From Mesaphorura yosii (taxonomy: Eukaryota; Arthropoda; Collembola; Poduromorpha; Tullbergiidae): a stretch of 64,000 nt of DNA. Made by a program: the position numbers and the translations under genes. The stretch spans positions 112,188 through 176,187 of the forward strand of contig WIXG01000148.1 of assembly GCA_009869945.1 (NCBI GenBank). Direction: 5' to 3'. Positions 1 through 14,200 of the stretch are shown piece after piece. Numbering within the stretch: position 1 is the stretch's first letter; each line of letters starts with the position of its first letter. Below the pieces are notes generated by a model. It searched no databases. It was not told the DNA's origin and saw only the letters and a program-made list of their open reading frames with translations.

Positions 1-2062
1 AGCACAGATACCAAACGGAGGCAGAACAAAAGAAAGGAAACTTGAGATTTATAATTATTTATTACCAAATTCTCGTTTGCTTCTCAAACACAGTGAAAAC
101 AAAGTTCTGGCTCATTCTCGGTTCCATGTCGCGCTTTGTCTCCGCCGACTCCGATCGGTGCTGTTTGTTTCACCAAATTCAATAAATTTGAAGCCAGAAT
201 TCGAAAAAGAGAATATTTAGATTGATTGCGATGTGTGCAGACACTCCATCATGCAGGCGAAAGCAATTCCGGAATAAAAATTGTGCACACTGAACTCGAG
301 ACTCAGTTACGGTGTGCTGGTGCCTGGCTTACCGTAATCCGAGTTCAGCCTCAAGAACTTTCTCGTTCTCTTTCGAGGTTTCTCTACTGCAGAGAAAGAA
401 GTATTTCTGAGGCCGATGTAAATGATGACAGCAACAATTGTTTCTTTGCGGGCCTGGAAGCGCAGAGAGCCACAAGCGAGTGGCGAATCATTTCCGAGGT
501 CTGAGCTAGTTCACAAGGTATTTGATTTCATTCGTAGTGCAAATATTAAAGTCGTTGTTAACATGCTCTCTTAGCCTAGCATAAGGTGCTGCTGCATTGG
601 AGTTCAGTTGGGCTTGATCCAGACACAGTTAATCCAGGCACGTGAAGCAAAGAAAATTATACAGATGGATGAAAAATGAGACAAATTCCAAAGCATTAGG
701 GACCTCGAAAGCGAAAGTTGGAGCTGCGAGGGAACCAGTGACCGTGTAATAGACACTGCACTCTGCCACGCAACATGTTCCATGCTCTGTCTCTTAGCTG
801 TACGGCCAATGATTTATGATGTGTATAGCGCGTAAGATTTTCAGGGAACCTGAGCATTTACACGCTGCTATTTTTATTGATTTCAAACTCGCGTTGCAGC
901 TAATACAGTTGGTAGTTCAATAGCAAGTGAGTGTGGTCTCGATAAAATAACAACAAAAGAAGGTCCTTGGTGACTTTCTCTGAAAGTCTCACTTTACCTT
1001 TACGACGCTCTCTTGCGAAACTTTCATAATATTATTACAAGGCACAAGGGGGTCCGCCTACACACTTTCCAAGGCCTCTTCGTGTCCTATCAATGGGCCG
1101 TCGACACGACTCAAATCACCGTCATTACTTCACTCTGCTCAGGAGACGCCTCGCAACAATTCTCGCCATGTACTCCCAGTGAAGTGACCCAAGAACGACC
1201 ATGCAGATGCATTTGACATTCCATGTGTCCAAATCGCAAATTTACACCGTAGAGATGATGATGATAGAGTTTGTTCCAAAGTTGCATCAGTCAGGAAATC
1301 ATTTGAGTCTGATTGGGTTTATAAGATTTTAACACGTCTCACTCCCAATTTGAAATGTCTCGTCTCACATTATTTCTGTCCCCACGAGCGACGAGCGTGC
1401 CAATTTACCGCCTCCAACACTTTGTCATATGCATCTTTCTAGACAGTAGAAACAGATTTGTTCAATTGCACGACGCAAAAATGCAGGCACAGGAGTTGAG
1501 CCGCATGTGCACCTTTTTGCGTCATTGTATCTACAGTGTAGTGTATAAATGTAAACCATAGGGAGAAAATTTGCAGCGCCCCGAAAATTCTGAATATTAG
1601 CCGTAAACCACCTCTCACGCAAAAGCGCATAATCGCGAAATCGCAGGCATGTTTTGCGAATTTACTACTTTGCGCAAGGAAGGTGCGGGTGTACCGAATT
1701 GCAAAAACCTCACAATTCACAATCGCACAATTCTTGATCTATAATTATACACTTCAACGCAAATAGACCTCTCAACATTTGATCTGTATTCACACTTATG
1801 CGATTAAGATACGTAAATTGGCTAAAGACTGGACCATCTTCAAAAGCGTCTCACGTACGTTTAAAATTTGGATTAATCTGATTGCAGTAAATAATATGAA
1901 AAGCCCTAATAAGAGGGAATCATTCGGAAATAAGCCTCTTTTGTGCATTTTATTCCAAATTAGGTCCGCACTTAACATCTAGCACTTTCGAGTATTCTTT
2001 GAGTTTTTTCTCATCCTCGTCCATGAATGTATTAATATGTTGTCCGTTTCTTATTATTTTAG
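1..2062 (+). other. Intron or 5' flank of the amine GPCR, no coding exon seen
   Basis: This stretch ends in the splice acceptor (AG at 2061-2062) that opens the first GPCR exon in the window. I looked for the expected upstream exon with TM1-TM2 and its conserved LAxxDLL segment on the + strand and found none, so it is probably left of the window. The open frames here lack family resemblance and supporting splice signals. A short GAT trinucleotide run lies near 1254-1266. Confidence 0.6.
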
Positions 2063-5000
2063 GTGGTATTTTGGCCAAACTTTTTGCACCGTGTGGGCTG
2101 CTGTGGACGTTTTGTATTGCACGGCCTCGATTTTGTCGCTATGCGTTATTTCGGTTGATCGCTACGTTGGAGTCACTAGGCCACTCGCCTACTCCACCAT
2201 CATGTTGGGAAAAAGAACATCAATCTTGATTGTTCTTATTTGGGCTTTATCGATTCTGATTAGTATCGGACCATTGTTCGGCTGGAAAGGTAAGCACCTC
2301 TAATTGACAGCATTTAGCATCCTTTGAATGCACGGCCTTGTTCATATCCCTCACACTTCCAGTAAATAATTTCCACTCTAATTACTTTAAAGACAAATCT
2401 TGAGAACTTTCATTCATCGGTGAACATGCATTCATTCACGCTACCCTGCCACTTATTTCAAAGACTTACATCTTCGTTGTCTTTCACAGGACCACCAAAC
2501 GAGAATCCATACGATTGTACTATTAACAAAGAGCTGGCTTACGTTCTGTTTTCGGCCACCGGTTCGTTCTATCTGCCAATGTTTATCATCCTCTTTGTGT
2601 ATTGGAAGATTTATAAGGCGGCAATACGTCAGACCCAGTTTTTGGAGTGTGGTATGAAGACGACTAAACAAGACGTGACACTTCGTGTGCATCTCGGAGG
2701 CACCAACGGCCGCGCCAACTCAACTCCCGATCTGGCCCTCATTCGAGCTTCTCACCCGAAACACGAATTCGGTCCAGCCCACATGGCCAACGGAGGCAAC
2801 AGAGGCCAGTATAATCTTCAGAAGCCCATGGCACCACTGGCGAGACCAGAGCCCTCCTCCTCCTCTTCGCACGGCGCGGACGAGTACGGTCATGACCCTG
2901 CTCTCGTGCTTCGAGTCCATCGTGGAGGCGGCGGCAAGCACGGAAGCAAGCCGGCCACTGATCTTAATTTGGCAGGACTCGGAGTGCGCAACGGCAAAGC
3001 ACGCAATGGCAAAGGGAACCAGCATCAGCACATGACAGGAAATCACAACAACGACTGTGTACATGGTCACAGACACCAGAAACAGCGCGGTAGCCAGCCG
3101 AATTCCCTGACTCCGTCCCCTCCATCTTCGTCCCCAGAACGGAAACTGAATCCAGGGTTTGGAAGAATCGCCAAGTTTCGCCGCCAGAAGAAGGCTGCCA
3201 AAACGCTGGCAATTGCAAGTGGCCAATAACACATGAGTATAATCAAACCGTGATACTTGTCACGAATGTATGTGCTGATTATGTTTGCAGGTGGTTGGCG
3301 TGTTCCTGTTATGTTGGTTTCCATTCTTCTTCATTCTACCATTTGGTAAGTTCATCAGATTTCAATTAAAAGTTTCATGTTCCATTACGGAAACGCTTGT
3401 GTTCAGATATACATTAGTGGGTCTGTGGTTGGGCCAACCAGCAACCAGAGAATAATCAATGGCAGATGTTCTGTGTAGCTAACGCCGACACAATGACGAC
3501 ACCAATTAAACAATGCGGGAGCTCGCATGCTTGTAGTCTATAAGGGTGTTTGCGCTTACCTATTCAACATTCCCATCTCGGCATCTGTCCACGAAATGCG
3601 TGTGCTAACTAGACGTCGACACACTTGCACAATTCGAAATTCCTCTGCATTGTCCTCGCCTGGAGTAATGTATGAGACAAATATTTGTTATCGCCACTAC
3701 TCACGTATGAAAAGCAAATCAGACGTTGCATTGTCTTTGAATAATGACAATGAGGGATTAAGAATTGCTGCATCCACTCTCAGGTTTCGCTTATTCGAGC
3801 GAATTCTGAATTCAATGGAAGGCAAATCACGCTTGGATCTCAAATGAGAATGAACGACGCAAATTCATAAGCCATGGCTTATGGCTTATCACGCTGCTGA
3901 AGGCTAGTGAGTAAATGAATGAATTTTGAGTCCGGGAGACAACAAACGTCAGCGCATCGCATTACATGAGAGGTGAATGCCTCACACGTGCAAGAAAAAA
4001 TAATTGCATATATTGCATTAATAAATAATACTGAGTACTTTCGCTTGAATTTCTTTGTAGTGGTCTAGTGAAAGGTTCGCTTACAAGTAAATAAACCTCA
4101 TAGCATTAATGAACAATGTCAAACATACTCACAGACTCAAGCAAAAATGTGCGGTTGTGAAATTATCAAAGCAGGGCCATCAGATGACGGCAATCCAATT
4201 AATGTCTGCAAATGTAAGGTCACCGTGCGGGTCAGACATTTTGCATTTCAATGGACAGACATTCTGCACTGTCATCCGAACCAAATTGCGTATTAGACTG
4301 AAGCCTGACGAAGAGCATAATCCTATATTCGATCGAATCTTTCCAAAGTTAAATTAAAACTGAAAATACCTGGCGTATCAAGTCAAAATTCGCAGCCACG
4401 TGATATTTTAACGTATTAGATTCAGCTCACTGCACTATGATAGATTGCTTCAGGTTAGAATTCTCGCCTGCCTATTGACATGAGACCATTCAACGTCGCG
4501 ATTTTACTAAAGTGATTTCCGAGAGCCCGGGATTAATTTTATTATCGTGACGAAATCAGATAAACAACTCGTGGTCGAGTAATCACAGAAATTAAAATGG
4601 CTCTGCGAAAAATGCGATCATTGCTTAGTAGAAATAATCAGACTCACGCTCAAATCTACATTCTTTATTGAGTTGTTCATCCGAGCACTTTGCATCAGTG
4701 AAAATTTTACATTTCAAAGGGACTTTCAGTGGATAACTCCGCTGGCAAAGGTTTAGGTTGCACAATTGATCACTTCCTTTCATTCAGCTCTCAAGCTCGT
4801 TTTCATCGTTTTCATTTCATTTCGCCGTAACTCTTCTCTCTGTAGTGAGGACCTCGTTTCCTCCATTGAGAGTCAAGACTGAGAAACTTCCTGGAAAAGA
4901 ATTAAATGAAAATGGAAACAATGGACCGCGTATAATTCTATGCACCATTGTCAAGGTATTCAAAGGGAAGACATTTTGGCCCTCTTTCCCATAGCTCTTT

Positions 5001-8000
5001 GTAAATTCGTTACAACCCACTTTAGATGTTGTTTTACTTAAATTAGAAAAATTCCGCACGGGAAACCGCAGCGAGTTACGGTTCTACATGGCATTCCACT
5101 CGATTGAATAAACAGAGGCGATTCCACCCGCAGCGATGGGTCTGGAACGCGCCTACTTTGGCTCATTGTAATCCCGAGTAAACAAATCTGAAAAGCGGAC
5201 CGACCTGAGTAACACTTCTCTAATTGCTCTGGTCTTTGCTAGAACAGTCCTAAAATTGTTCTGCAAACGAATAAATCACATTGCCCCAAACGCAAGATCG
5301 ATTTTTCCTGTGGAAGTGCGGCGAAAGAATGAAAGAAAAGCGCGCATTCGTTTCCATCCTCGTCTGGGAATTATTTTCTCTCTTCAGTGACAGTATTTTG
5401 AATATTGTGATTTCCCTTTTGTTCACATGATTCCTATTTAAATATTTCAAAGCCAAGAAGATTGGAGTGATTCGGCCGATTGAGTCCCTGCATCTCGCGC
5501 TGGCATTTATGCAGTGCGGACACGATGTCAGCGCGGTAGTGCAAATGCACTATTGAATGAAAGCGACGCGATACAACTCGGTAGGAGTTCAAGAGAGGTT
5601 GGCGCTTCTATTCTGATAAGCAACAAAGTAGAAGAAAGATCACGTCCATAGTAAGTCCGTCCCAATTTATTACAAAATTGAATTACCGCCGGCCTCACGT
5701 CGCCATTTCGTACACAAATCCCTCATGCAATGTCGAATGTCTTGAGTTGCTTTCACTTTCAAATTCGCATCGAACCTCGAGGCTAATAATCCACCAATTT
5801 AGCCCTCTGTTGACTGAAACCTTGCTCTGGTCATATGTCCACATTCTTTGGCGTAGATTGTGGGATTCCAGGCTGGAATTTTTATATTGATGCTGGCTCG
5901 GCTGAGATTGTCAACCAAACCTGGAATCCACATTCCAGTTCCAGTAGACCGTAGAACCAGCAACTCTATACACGGCCTTGGTGATGGTTGCTGGCATTCA
6001 TCAATGAACGAGCCGGAATACAATTTAACCTTTTATATATTAGTTGCGCCCAAAGATCGTACTCCACAGTTAGGTGCGGAGGTGAGACATGCGCTTCCGG
6101 AGAATGAGCGAGCGATCGAGGTGCTTTCTGCCAATATATTTTCATCGTGTAGACAAGTCTAATCGTTTACGTGCAGCAAAATAGAGGCATTTTAATACGT
6201 GCTCCGGATTCACTGCCAAGACATGTGATGGAAGTAGCAAATTCAGCACATTATGGCAACAACAAAGAAAGCAACTTCAAAGGTGCATAAATATTTAACG
6301 GGAGAATTAGCAGCAACATCGCGGCACGCATGAGCCGGGGCAAACCATGCAGAGAAAGTTAAAAGTCGAGAGGATAAAGTTTGTCCTTTAAAGCCTAGTG
6401 AATTCTAAATAGATTACAATATTAATTCGTAGTCTAGTCGCGGAGCTTAGTCAAGCCCTCGTGCTAATGATGCCGGTTCCAGTGCTTGATTTAAGTAGCT
6501 CTTGTGCTTGTGGATTAAACTTGGTAATTTGTTCTCGAAACATTAGTTTCGGCTCAGCACTTTTAAGCCAAGACCGAGATACAAACACCTCGCTCGCGCT
6601 CTCACGGAACGGTGCTTGCGAGGGCGCGATTCATTCATCATGTCAGCACCGCGATGAAGGACGGTTCACGGGACAGTTCCCATTTATTATGTGCGCCTTA
6701 GCCCTGAACGTGAATCATCAAGTTTATGCTGGTCTCACTCGTAATTGTTATGTTCAACGGAGAGAAAGAGTTTTACGAACAGAGCAACTGCGAGCATGAA
6801 AGAATTTAGCTAACTTTTTTGTTTACTCAAAACTTGTGCCAGAAACAAGAAACCATATATCTAAATACGTGCAATGTAGTTTCCAAACTAAGTGCTATGT
6901 TTCAGCAGTTCAATGGTTTTCAGCTTTCGAATTCACAGAAAGGAAGTTTCAGTTGCCTCTGAATTCCCATCCAAATATTGAATTTCAAGTTCTCCTCAAA
7001 GCAGGGTTTTGCTTTCAGCAGAAATGTTTGTCCGGTTTTCGCCTTTTGACTGGATTCTCCTGATCTACGTAACAAGTGCCGTAATATTAAAATTTACTTC
7101 TCTTCATTCTGCCTTCGCCGAAGCCATGGCGCTAGTCAACTAATGAGACATATCACAGACACTCCATATTTTTCTCTTTATCCTGTATTCCACACATAAA
7201 ACATGAATCTAGTTTGTTACAAGGGCTGCTACTTTGGACACCTTTATACATGGCATTTTTCGCATGACTGCGTCCGACACACTTGGGACTCCAGTCTGGA
7301 GTCCGGAGTCATTTGCTTACTAGCAGGTGTTCAATTCAGTGGAAAGGCGTCCCAGACGCAGATAGAATATTTTTTTTATTGGACAACCCACGTGAATGTC
7401 TCATGCCTCTCTGACCAATGTCTCCTGCCTTAGCATGTACAGAATTTTAAATCAGCAGTCAGTGATGTCTACAAAAAGAATATTGAATTTAATCAACTAA
7501 ATAAGCGGAACGTGCTTCCGATTCTTTGTCTTGATTCCGCACTGGTCTTGACTTTGTCGAGGTCATAAGCAAATTCCATACTCTTAAGACAAGAACGCGT
7601 CCTCTGCCGAAGGCACTGAAATGATCAAATGCGCTTCACTTTTAGCCAGTCTGGCTACTTGTAGTATGACATTGAGTATCGGCTCTGTGTGAATTTTTGC
7701 GAATTAAAAACTACAAATGAAACACTTTTTAATAAGCGTTTTCAATTTTCAGACGCATTTTGCCGTTCCTTCCTTCAGTGTGGAGTTCCTTCAGAAGTCT
7801 TCAACTTGTTCTTCTGGCTGGGCTATTTTAATAGCTGTCTGAATCCTTTTATTTATGCCTGCACCTCACGCGAGTTCCAGCGAGCATTCCGTCGAATCCT
7901 TTGTCGCCGGCGTACTCCACCTCGACCCCACATCTCACGGCACATTTACCGAGCCACCAACGTGCAGGCACGGTACCTGGAACGAAATTGCAATGGAAAT

Positions 8001-8039
8001 TCGATTCCACTACAACAAATTCAGCATCACTGGAGCTGA
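2063..8039 (+). CDS. Alpha1-adrenergic-like / octopamine-type amine GPCR, 3' part (TM3 to C-terminus)
   Basis: Rhodopsin-class biogenic amine receptor of the plasma membrane. Exons are 2063-2289, 2490-3214, 3291-3345 and 7753-8039; the phases join without a stop and give about 430 residues. Exon 1 carries TM3 with the amine-binding Asp ([10 protein letters not shown]), the DRYVGV motif and TM4 ending [10 protein letters not shown], which is very alpha1-like. Exon 2 carries the ECL2 Cys (YDCTINKE), TM5 with [10 protein letters not shown], and an ICL3 of roughly 200 residues rich in Ser, His, Asn, Gly and basic residues. Exon 3 encodes TM6 (CWFPFF). Exon 4 encodes TM7 (NSCLNPFIY) and a 50-residue tail. 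TM1-TM2 are absent because the gene starts outside the window. In arthropods this group usually means an OAMB-type octopamine receptor coupled to Gq/calcium. An adrenergic-type alpha1 receptor, retained in some invertebrates, is the alternative; ligand choice cannot be read from the sequence. Confidence 0.92.
3215..3290 (+). other. Non-canonical GC-AG intron inside GPCR TM6
   Basis: To keep the conserved reading [12 protein letters not shown] across TM6, exon 2 must end at 3214. The 76-nt intron then begins GCAAGT, the consensus of GC-AG introns, and ends in TTTGCAG. The GT at 3219-3220 would shift the frame. Without splicing, the frame runs to a stop four codons later. Confidence 0.8.
3346..7752 (+). 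other. 4.4-kb last intron of the GPCR
   Basis: The donor is G|GTAAG at 3346 and the acceptor is TTTTCAG ending at 7752; both are phase 1 and restore a GAC codon. I saw no coding exon inside on either strand. Drosophila OAMB is known for alternative 3' exons covering TM6 onward. I did not find a second TM6-like exon here, but one could be missed by eye. Confidence 0.7.
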
Positions 8040-8260
8040 ACTGCAGAAGCGGCAGCCGAGCACCAGAAACAAGAGCAGCGTCCGACCCTCTACGTCGTCC
8101 TTTGACATCTGGGGGAGGGCGACGAAGAAAACACGGTACGTCATTTATTTTATTAGAATACTTGAAATGCGTATGCAAATTTTGAAGACTCCCGACACAA
8201 CAAAGCACGCGTTCGTGCAGTGTCAATGGCACAAACAAAAGAGTTCATTCAGTCCGATTT

Positions 8261-8266
8261 AATAAA
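8261..8266 (+). terminator. Poly(A) signal candidate of the GPCR
   Basis: AATAAA lies about 220 nt after the GPCR stop codon. Another AATAAA near 9478 could serve a longer 3' UTR. Confidence 0.45.
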
Positions 8267-11200
8267 AAATGTCCTTTATTTGCTCAGGCGTACGGAACTT
8301 CCAGCTTAGTTGCTACTCAGAAGAAATTAAAATTTCCTCTTCTGTCCTCCGGTGCTTCTCGGCAAGGTATTTATACGATAAAATGGTGAGTTATTTTTCT
8401 ACAGATTAATAAGCTCCGAAATTACCAAAGTACCCCTAAATGGACATTTTCTTCGTTAGCTGCGGTTTATTCGTGTTGGTCAATATTTTGACGTTATAAT
8501 TTGTGACTAATGCTACAGCCATTGGCAGTAGGTACTCATTGGAAGTAGTATAGAGTTCAATTATAGGGCTTAGTTCATTATAATCATGTGACGATGAAGT
8601 TAATTGGTATTAGTTTATTGCGTCTGTCTGAGTGGGGCAAGTGAATGTTGAATTTAATCATTAAACCGTCCTTTTGAAATCTCTACCTTTAAACTCAAAG
8701 TGTAAATGTGCTCTTAATCAAAATCTTAATTCATGACTATATGAGAATTGTGCCGCTAGAAGAAGTTAGATATTATTCAAAATGGCTCAAGACTCTATAA
8801 TAAACGTGTGTGTTAGTTTAGCAATGTTTAATTAATTCTGTGTCACTGAACAATTCTTGAAATATGAAGACTGCAAATGCACAGTGAAAGCGTGAATTCG
8901 TTGATGTCATGCACAGGTGTAAGTTATGCCCACATGTGAATCGTTTTGTAATGTTGACAATATGTTAGTTGTAGTGCAGTGGGTCTCGGCTGCACAGAAC
9001 TAAATTAGTTGGAAATATATCTATTTATATAAATTGCGTATTTTGACCTAGTCTATAGCTTGTATTTGAGTGGGATGATTAATGCAAGTGAAATCAACTT
9101 CAAAGAGCTTTACGCTACTAGAAACTGAGTAATGTATTTCGAAATATCATTTTGTGTATGGTAGAATGCATGGGCGGAGACAAACGTAAGAAAGTATTTA
9201 TAGGGGCAGGACCACGCAAAAAGGTTTAAAGGTCAGAGTCGCAGTTAAGTTCAATCGCGTCTAGAAATGAAGTTTCCAGAACTTTTTCAAATTCTCAAGC
9301 ATTTGATCATCACGTAGGCACAAGGCGAGAAGGGAAATATGCTTCTGGTACCATTTACTAGGTGGAAAATGTGAAAATTTCAGTTTACGTATTTACATGT
9401 TTGACTACAACGGTACAATTATTGAATACTCTAAGAAATATTGTCATTTTCTCAAATGTATTGTAGTTGATATTGATAATAAAGAAGAATATTTGTATTT
9501 CTAACTTCTTCTTCATCGTCTTCTTCATCTTCTCCAATTACAAGAGGAATTTTCGATTCCTCTTTTCCAAGAAAAGACAAAGGCTCGTCACAGACTGATC
9601 AAAGGCTGAGCGATGCTGCATTCGCATCTTCTTTGCTTTCGGTTCTCCCCGTTGTTTGTCCATTCGAAGGCTTATTTTGGGACATCAGCTGAAGCTGTTT
9701 TCTCCGAAAAAGCACCAATCACCTTTTCGTTCCTGCGACAGGGGAGAACTCACAAGACGTGACACCGACCCGTTAAAAGGTCTTTGCGTCAAGTTGACAA
9801 ATTCGAGGTGAGGCAACGGAATCGCGATGAAATGGAGTCTGTGGCACGTGTGGGGAAGAATAATTTAATAATATGCATCATGCATAGATCCTTCTGATGT
9901 GTGCGCTGTGTTGTCGTCTGCACGTAAAAGTTTCGTCTGCATTTAGCCGAGACATTACTGTGACTGCATCATCATCAATGCGGCTCGCAGTGGGATCATT
10001 AGCTAGCGATAAACTCGATTATTCCATTGTATGATCCGGTAACTCTATCTCAGCAGCAAACACGCTCACACATGAGCGCCAGCAAAAGTTGATGGAATAC
10101 CAGCGTCATTTGAGACTTCGCAGTATAATTGACCCTGGCGTGTTGATGGAATAATCATGGTGATGAGGTAGAGCACGAAGTGTCGCATCGTGACGTGTGG
10201 TTGTGCCTTATCTGCGGACAGATTATTTCTGGCCACTACTGCTTTGATGTTGGGACTCGGTAATTAATTTGGCTCCCGTGAACGAGTGGCAGAAAATCAA
10301 TGCTTTGTCGTCATTCGAATGCGCGCGGGCGGACGCATTTGACTTACCAACTTGAAGCTTCATGCATGGTAAATTGATTGATTATAAACACGTTGGGAGC
10401 ACCAAAGTGTCAACTCACCACTCTGCCGCTTTCTTTTCTAGTTCGAAAGAGTACTTGCTTCAGGTCTCAATCCCGCCAATCAATACTGGATTGAATATTG
10501 ACTCTCTAATGCTCGTTATCGGAAGTAAACTGACGAGATGTACAGGCCATGGAAGGTGTGTAAATGGTTATAATGAGGCGCTGTGAATTGACTTATTGTA
10601 CAGTTTACTCGGAGAGTCACGGTAACGCAAGTAAAGTGCGGTCGCATCATCCAAGATTTTAGCCGCAAGAGTTTATGCAATTTTTCTGTCGGAATTTTGA
10701 GTACGTTACGTGAAACAAGTCAGAACGGAAAGACGAGAACAGGGAGAATCGAGCGACATACGTAACACGTAGTCAGCCAAGGTCAGGTAAAGGAGAGGGT
10801 TCATAATCAAAAGTATAAATTATTGTTGACTTTGCGTTATTGCTTTTGTAGCCATCCATTGAGTGCGAATGGTCGGGTTTAAGGGAATTTGGCGTATAGT
10901 AGAAATTTAGATTTACGTTCCAGACCGTTAGAGTGAATTGACATTGTCTGGAGACAAAGTTCACTTCGGCGTGGGCTGAAAACTTTTGCTGATGCAGAGT
11001 GAAAGTGACAGTAGGTTTCGACTTTGTTCGATTCCTACAACGTAAACATCCCAGCTGTATATTAGTTGATATTTGCAAAATCACAGTTGTGGACTGGGTT
11101 CAAATAACAATAAACATGAAATGATTTATTTTTGCATGCTTGTGAATGCATTATGCATTACGTCTGAAACTGCAACTTCGAGTCAACGTGAATTGAAGCG

Positions 11201-14200
11201 CCGAGCCTTTTGCAGCAAAGCGCGACCGTGATGCACTGGAATCATTCGTAAGCAAATTTTGACGTGCTGATATTGTTTGTTTTAATGAAGAGAATTACGC
11301 ACAGGGATGACTGACTTAGTTCAAAGCCTTCGCCCAATAGCTTCGTTCACCACGACCAAATTTATCTGATTCCATTCCTTTTTCAAGAAGGCAAGCACTA
11401 CACACATTCTCATGTAGATTGACAATATTTTCTGCGATTTTGAAATGAACTCTTTCAACCCGCATTTTCCCATTGTGCACTAATTACTTCGACCGCCTCA
11501 ACATTGCACGAAACTGAGAAATGGAAAATTCTATTTAGTTTCATAGGAATCCAATTAAATATCAGATGTCATATTTCACAATACCATCAGAGAGGCGCAT
11601 AAGCGAATGTCGAGTGAGTGCAGTATCTTTGAGGAAAGTTTGCCATGCGGGATCACAACAATTCACGCAGGTCTTGCAAGCATGCAAGTCTGACGAGTTG
11701 TGAGCTGAATGTGAAATGTCGTAGACGCCATAAACAAGCTTTAATTATTGAAAGTGAAATTAATTACAATGATACCTGAAGTTTCGTCTTAAATTTGAAA
11801 TTGACTTCTCATTACTCGCAAACTCACCACACACTGCTTTCTCTCGAAACTTTCTGCAACCGGCACGGGGTCATACTGTCTTGAAACTGCTCATACGGCC
11901 TTCATATTTACTGAAACTACGCACGACATTGCGTTTTGTCAGCAAACTTTCACCGCTCGCTCGCTGTGCTTCGCTGTGCAACTACGAAGGTCGGATAAAA
12001 GAATGAAAGCCATTGAAGTTAAAAACTTTCGCTTTTGATGCCGTGAATGAAGGAAAGTTTCCATTCAATGAGATTTCGAGCACTTGCATCACCTCGCTGC
12101 GTGAAGAGGAATAGAGTTGTTCGTAATGTTGGATACGAAGACATTTAGCTGTGTAAATTGTTATAAATGAGCAGAAATTGATTCTTCAAGTGTCTTGAAT
12201 ATGAATGGACTTGTTTTGCTCGCCCGTAACCTTCGGACGGCAGCAACAATTTGAACTGCGTCATTTGAGGATACGAACCATGCCATACTGGGCTGGGGGA
12301 TAGAGGAATCAGTAGTGGAGCAGGAATCCATTTAGTGCTATACTTATTATTACAGAAAATAGGAAATAAAATGAAACCGGCACACAATGCAATTTCCATT
12401 TCTTTTCAATAACTTTTACGTCCTCGCTCCGTTTAAGGCAACAAGGCCAAAGTGAAAGCAAACAGCAACTTTTTTGTATATATGGCACGGATAAGATTTG
12501 ATTTGGGTTTGTGTTGGTAGCGCAGTGATGACGATGACTTTCTGACTTGCCCCAGCACTGTGAGCGTGGATATCCTGTAATCAAGATGAGCCTGCGGTTT
12601 ATTAGCTCTTGGCTGACACTTTCTTGGCATAGAATCGTCTTCGTCAACATTTCATTATTGCTAAATCCGAGATGCAAAAGTAGAAGCTGCTGTAAGGACG
12701 GTGATATTTTGATGGCGAATGAAGAAGTTTCCAATGTCCAATCCAATGCAACAATTCAGACACTTGAATTCTGACTTACATCGACATGTGGGCGTAAGAA
12801 TAAGAAAATCCAGAGCCGTGTTACCCTGAGCTAGAAACGTGTTCTAAAGTGAAGATTGAAGATAGTCGAGCCAGAGTTGGCTCTGGACTCGTTGTCCGGC
12901 ATGGTGTGTCTTCGTCCTGCAGTTTGACGTGCATGAATAAATAACATGTACAATTTTAATAAAAGAAAATCTCTGTTGTGCGTCACGTCAGGGTGGCGAA
13001 AGGTTACCTGGTTTGAATTGGCATACAAAAATATTCGGTTACTTTTACATTTCATCTGTGTTGCCATCACCGCTTTGCCATTTCTCGTTGGTTGTCCAAC
13101 ATTTTACTGTCTTCCGGTTTGAGCTGCACCAGCAAAAAATATGGTCTGGTGACGGGTGGAAGAAATTGCAGACAGTAACAATGTAATCTTGTATGGCATT
13201 TCAATTATCCGAGCTGTGGCTGTAAGAGTCTGCGTTAAAATAACTTTCCATTCCGTTCAACCAAGGTCGAGACCTGACTGCGTCATTTGATCGTGCCCGA
13301 CGTTCAACCAACTAGCAAAGCTAGCGGTGGGTCAAAGCCTGCCGGGTTTGATCTCGGGCAGGGGCTCGCATTGGCAATTGAAGTCTGTCGGTGTCAAGTT
13401 TGCTTTCTTTTAATCGTCAGAATTGGGATTGAATTCTGGAATGATTGGTTATATCAAGTGACATAACGTAACTCATCATTGACACGGAAATGAGCAGTTT
13501 TGTGATCCGGCATGTCGCAATCCTCGCTTTAAAAAAGAAATTGCCGCATTATGACCCTTCATTTCATGTTTCTTCATATTTTTCACGTATACGAACGCGA
13601 ATTAGTATTTACAGCGAAACCCATCATTTGCAGTGCAGTAATAGCTGACTTTGAATTATTGGAGAAAAATAGGATAACGTGGAAGCACAGAGTGCACAAA
13701 CATGTAGGCAAGCCATTGTAGACTCCCTTTAGAATAAGGATTCTAGTTAGAGATCCCTGTGGTTGAGGCAGCTGGAATGCCTGTTCAAGCTTGCCTCCAA
13801 ATCTTCACTGCATAAAAACGTATGAAGCGTCGCTTGACGCACGCTACTACAAAAGAAATTTTTTGCTTTAATAAGCGGTACGGGTTTGAATATAAGAGAA
13901 CTTGCATATTACTCCCTTTAGAGTATGGACATGCGGGCTATAAATGCATCTGATAAGGGAATGACAAGTCGTTTTCGAGAAATCGGATTCGATTATCATC
14001 AAACAGTAACCAGAAGCCTAATCAGGAATGAAATGTCAGATAGGTTGTGGATTAGCGCTAATATTGGAAGGTGAAGGTCAAGAGTCACGGCAGCATTCGC
14101 GTGTCAAATTCCACGTCCATCGCCGAGTCAGAATTCACATTACTAGTCAGATAGGCTTCGAAGAAGCATGTAAATATAGAACAAATTACAACGAATTGAT

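Noticed and set aside
12309-12746. 145-residue - strand open frame
   Set aside because: Composition looks random, with no motif, splice context or family match; long chance frames are expected in 64 kb.
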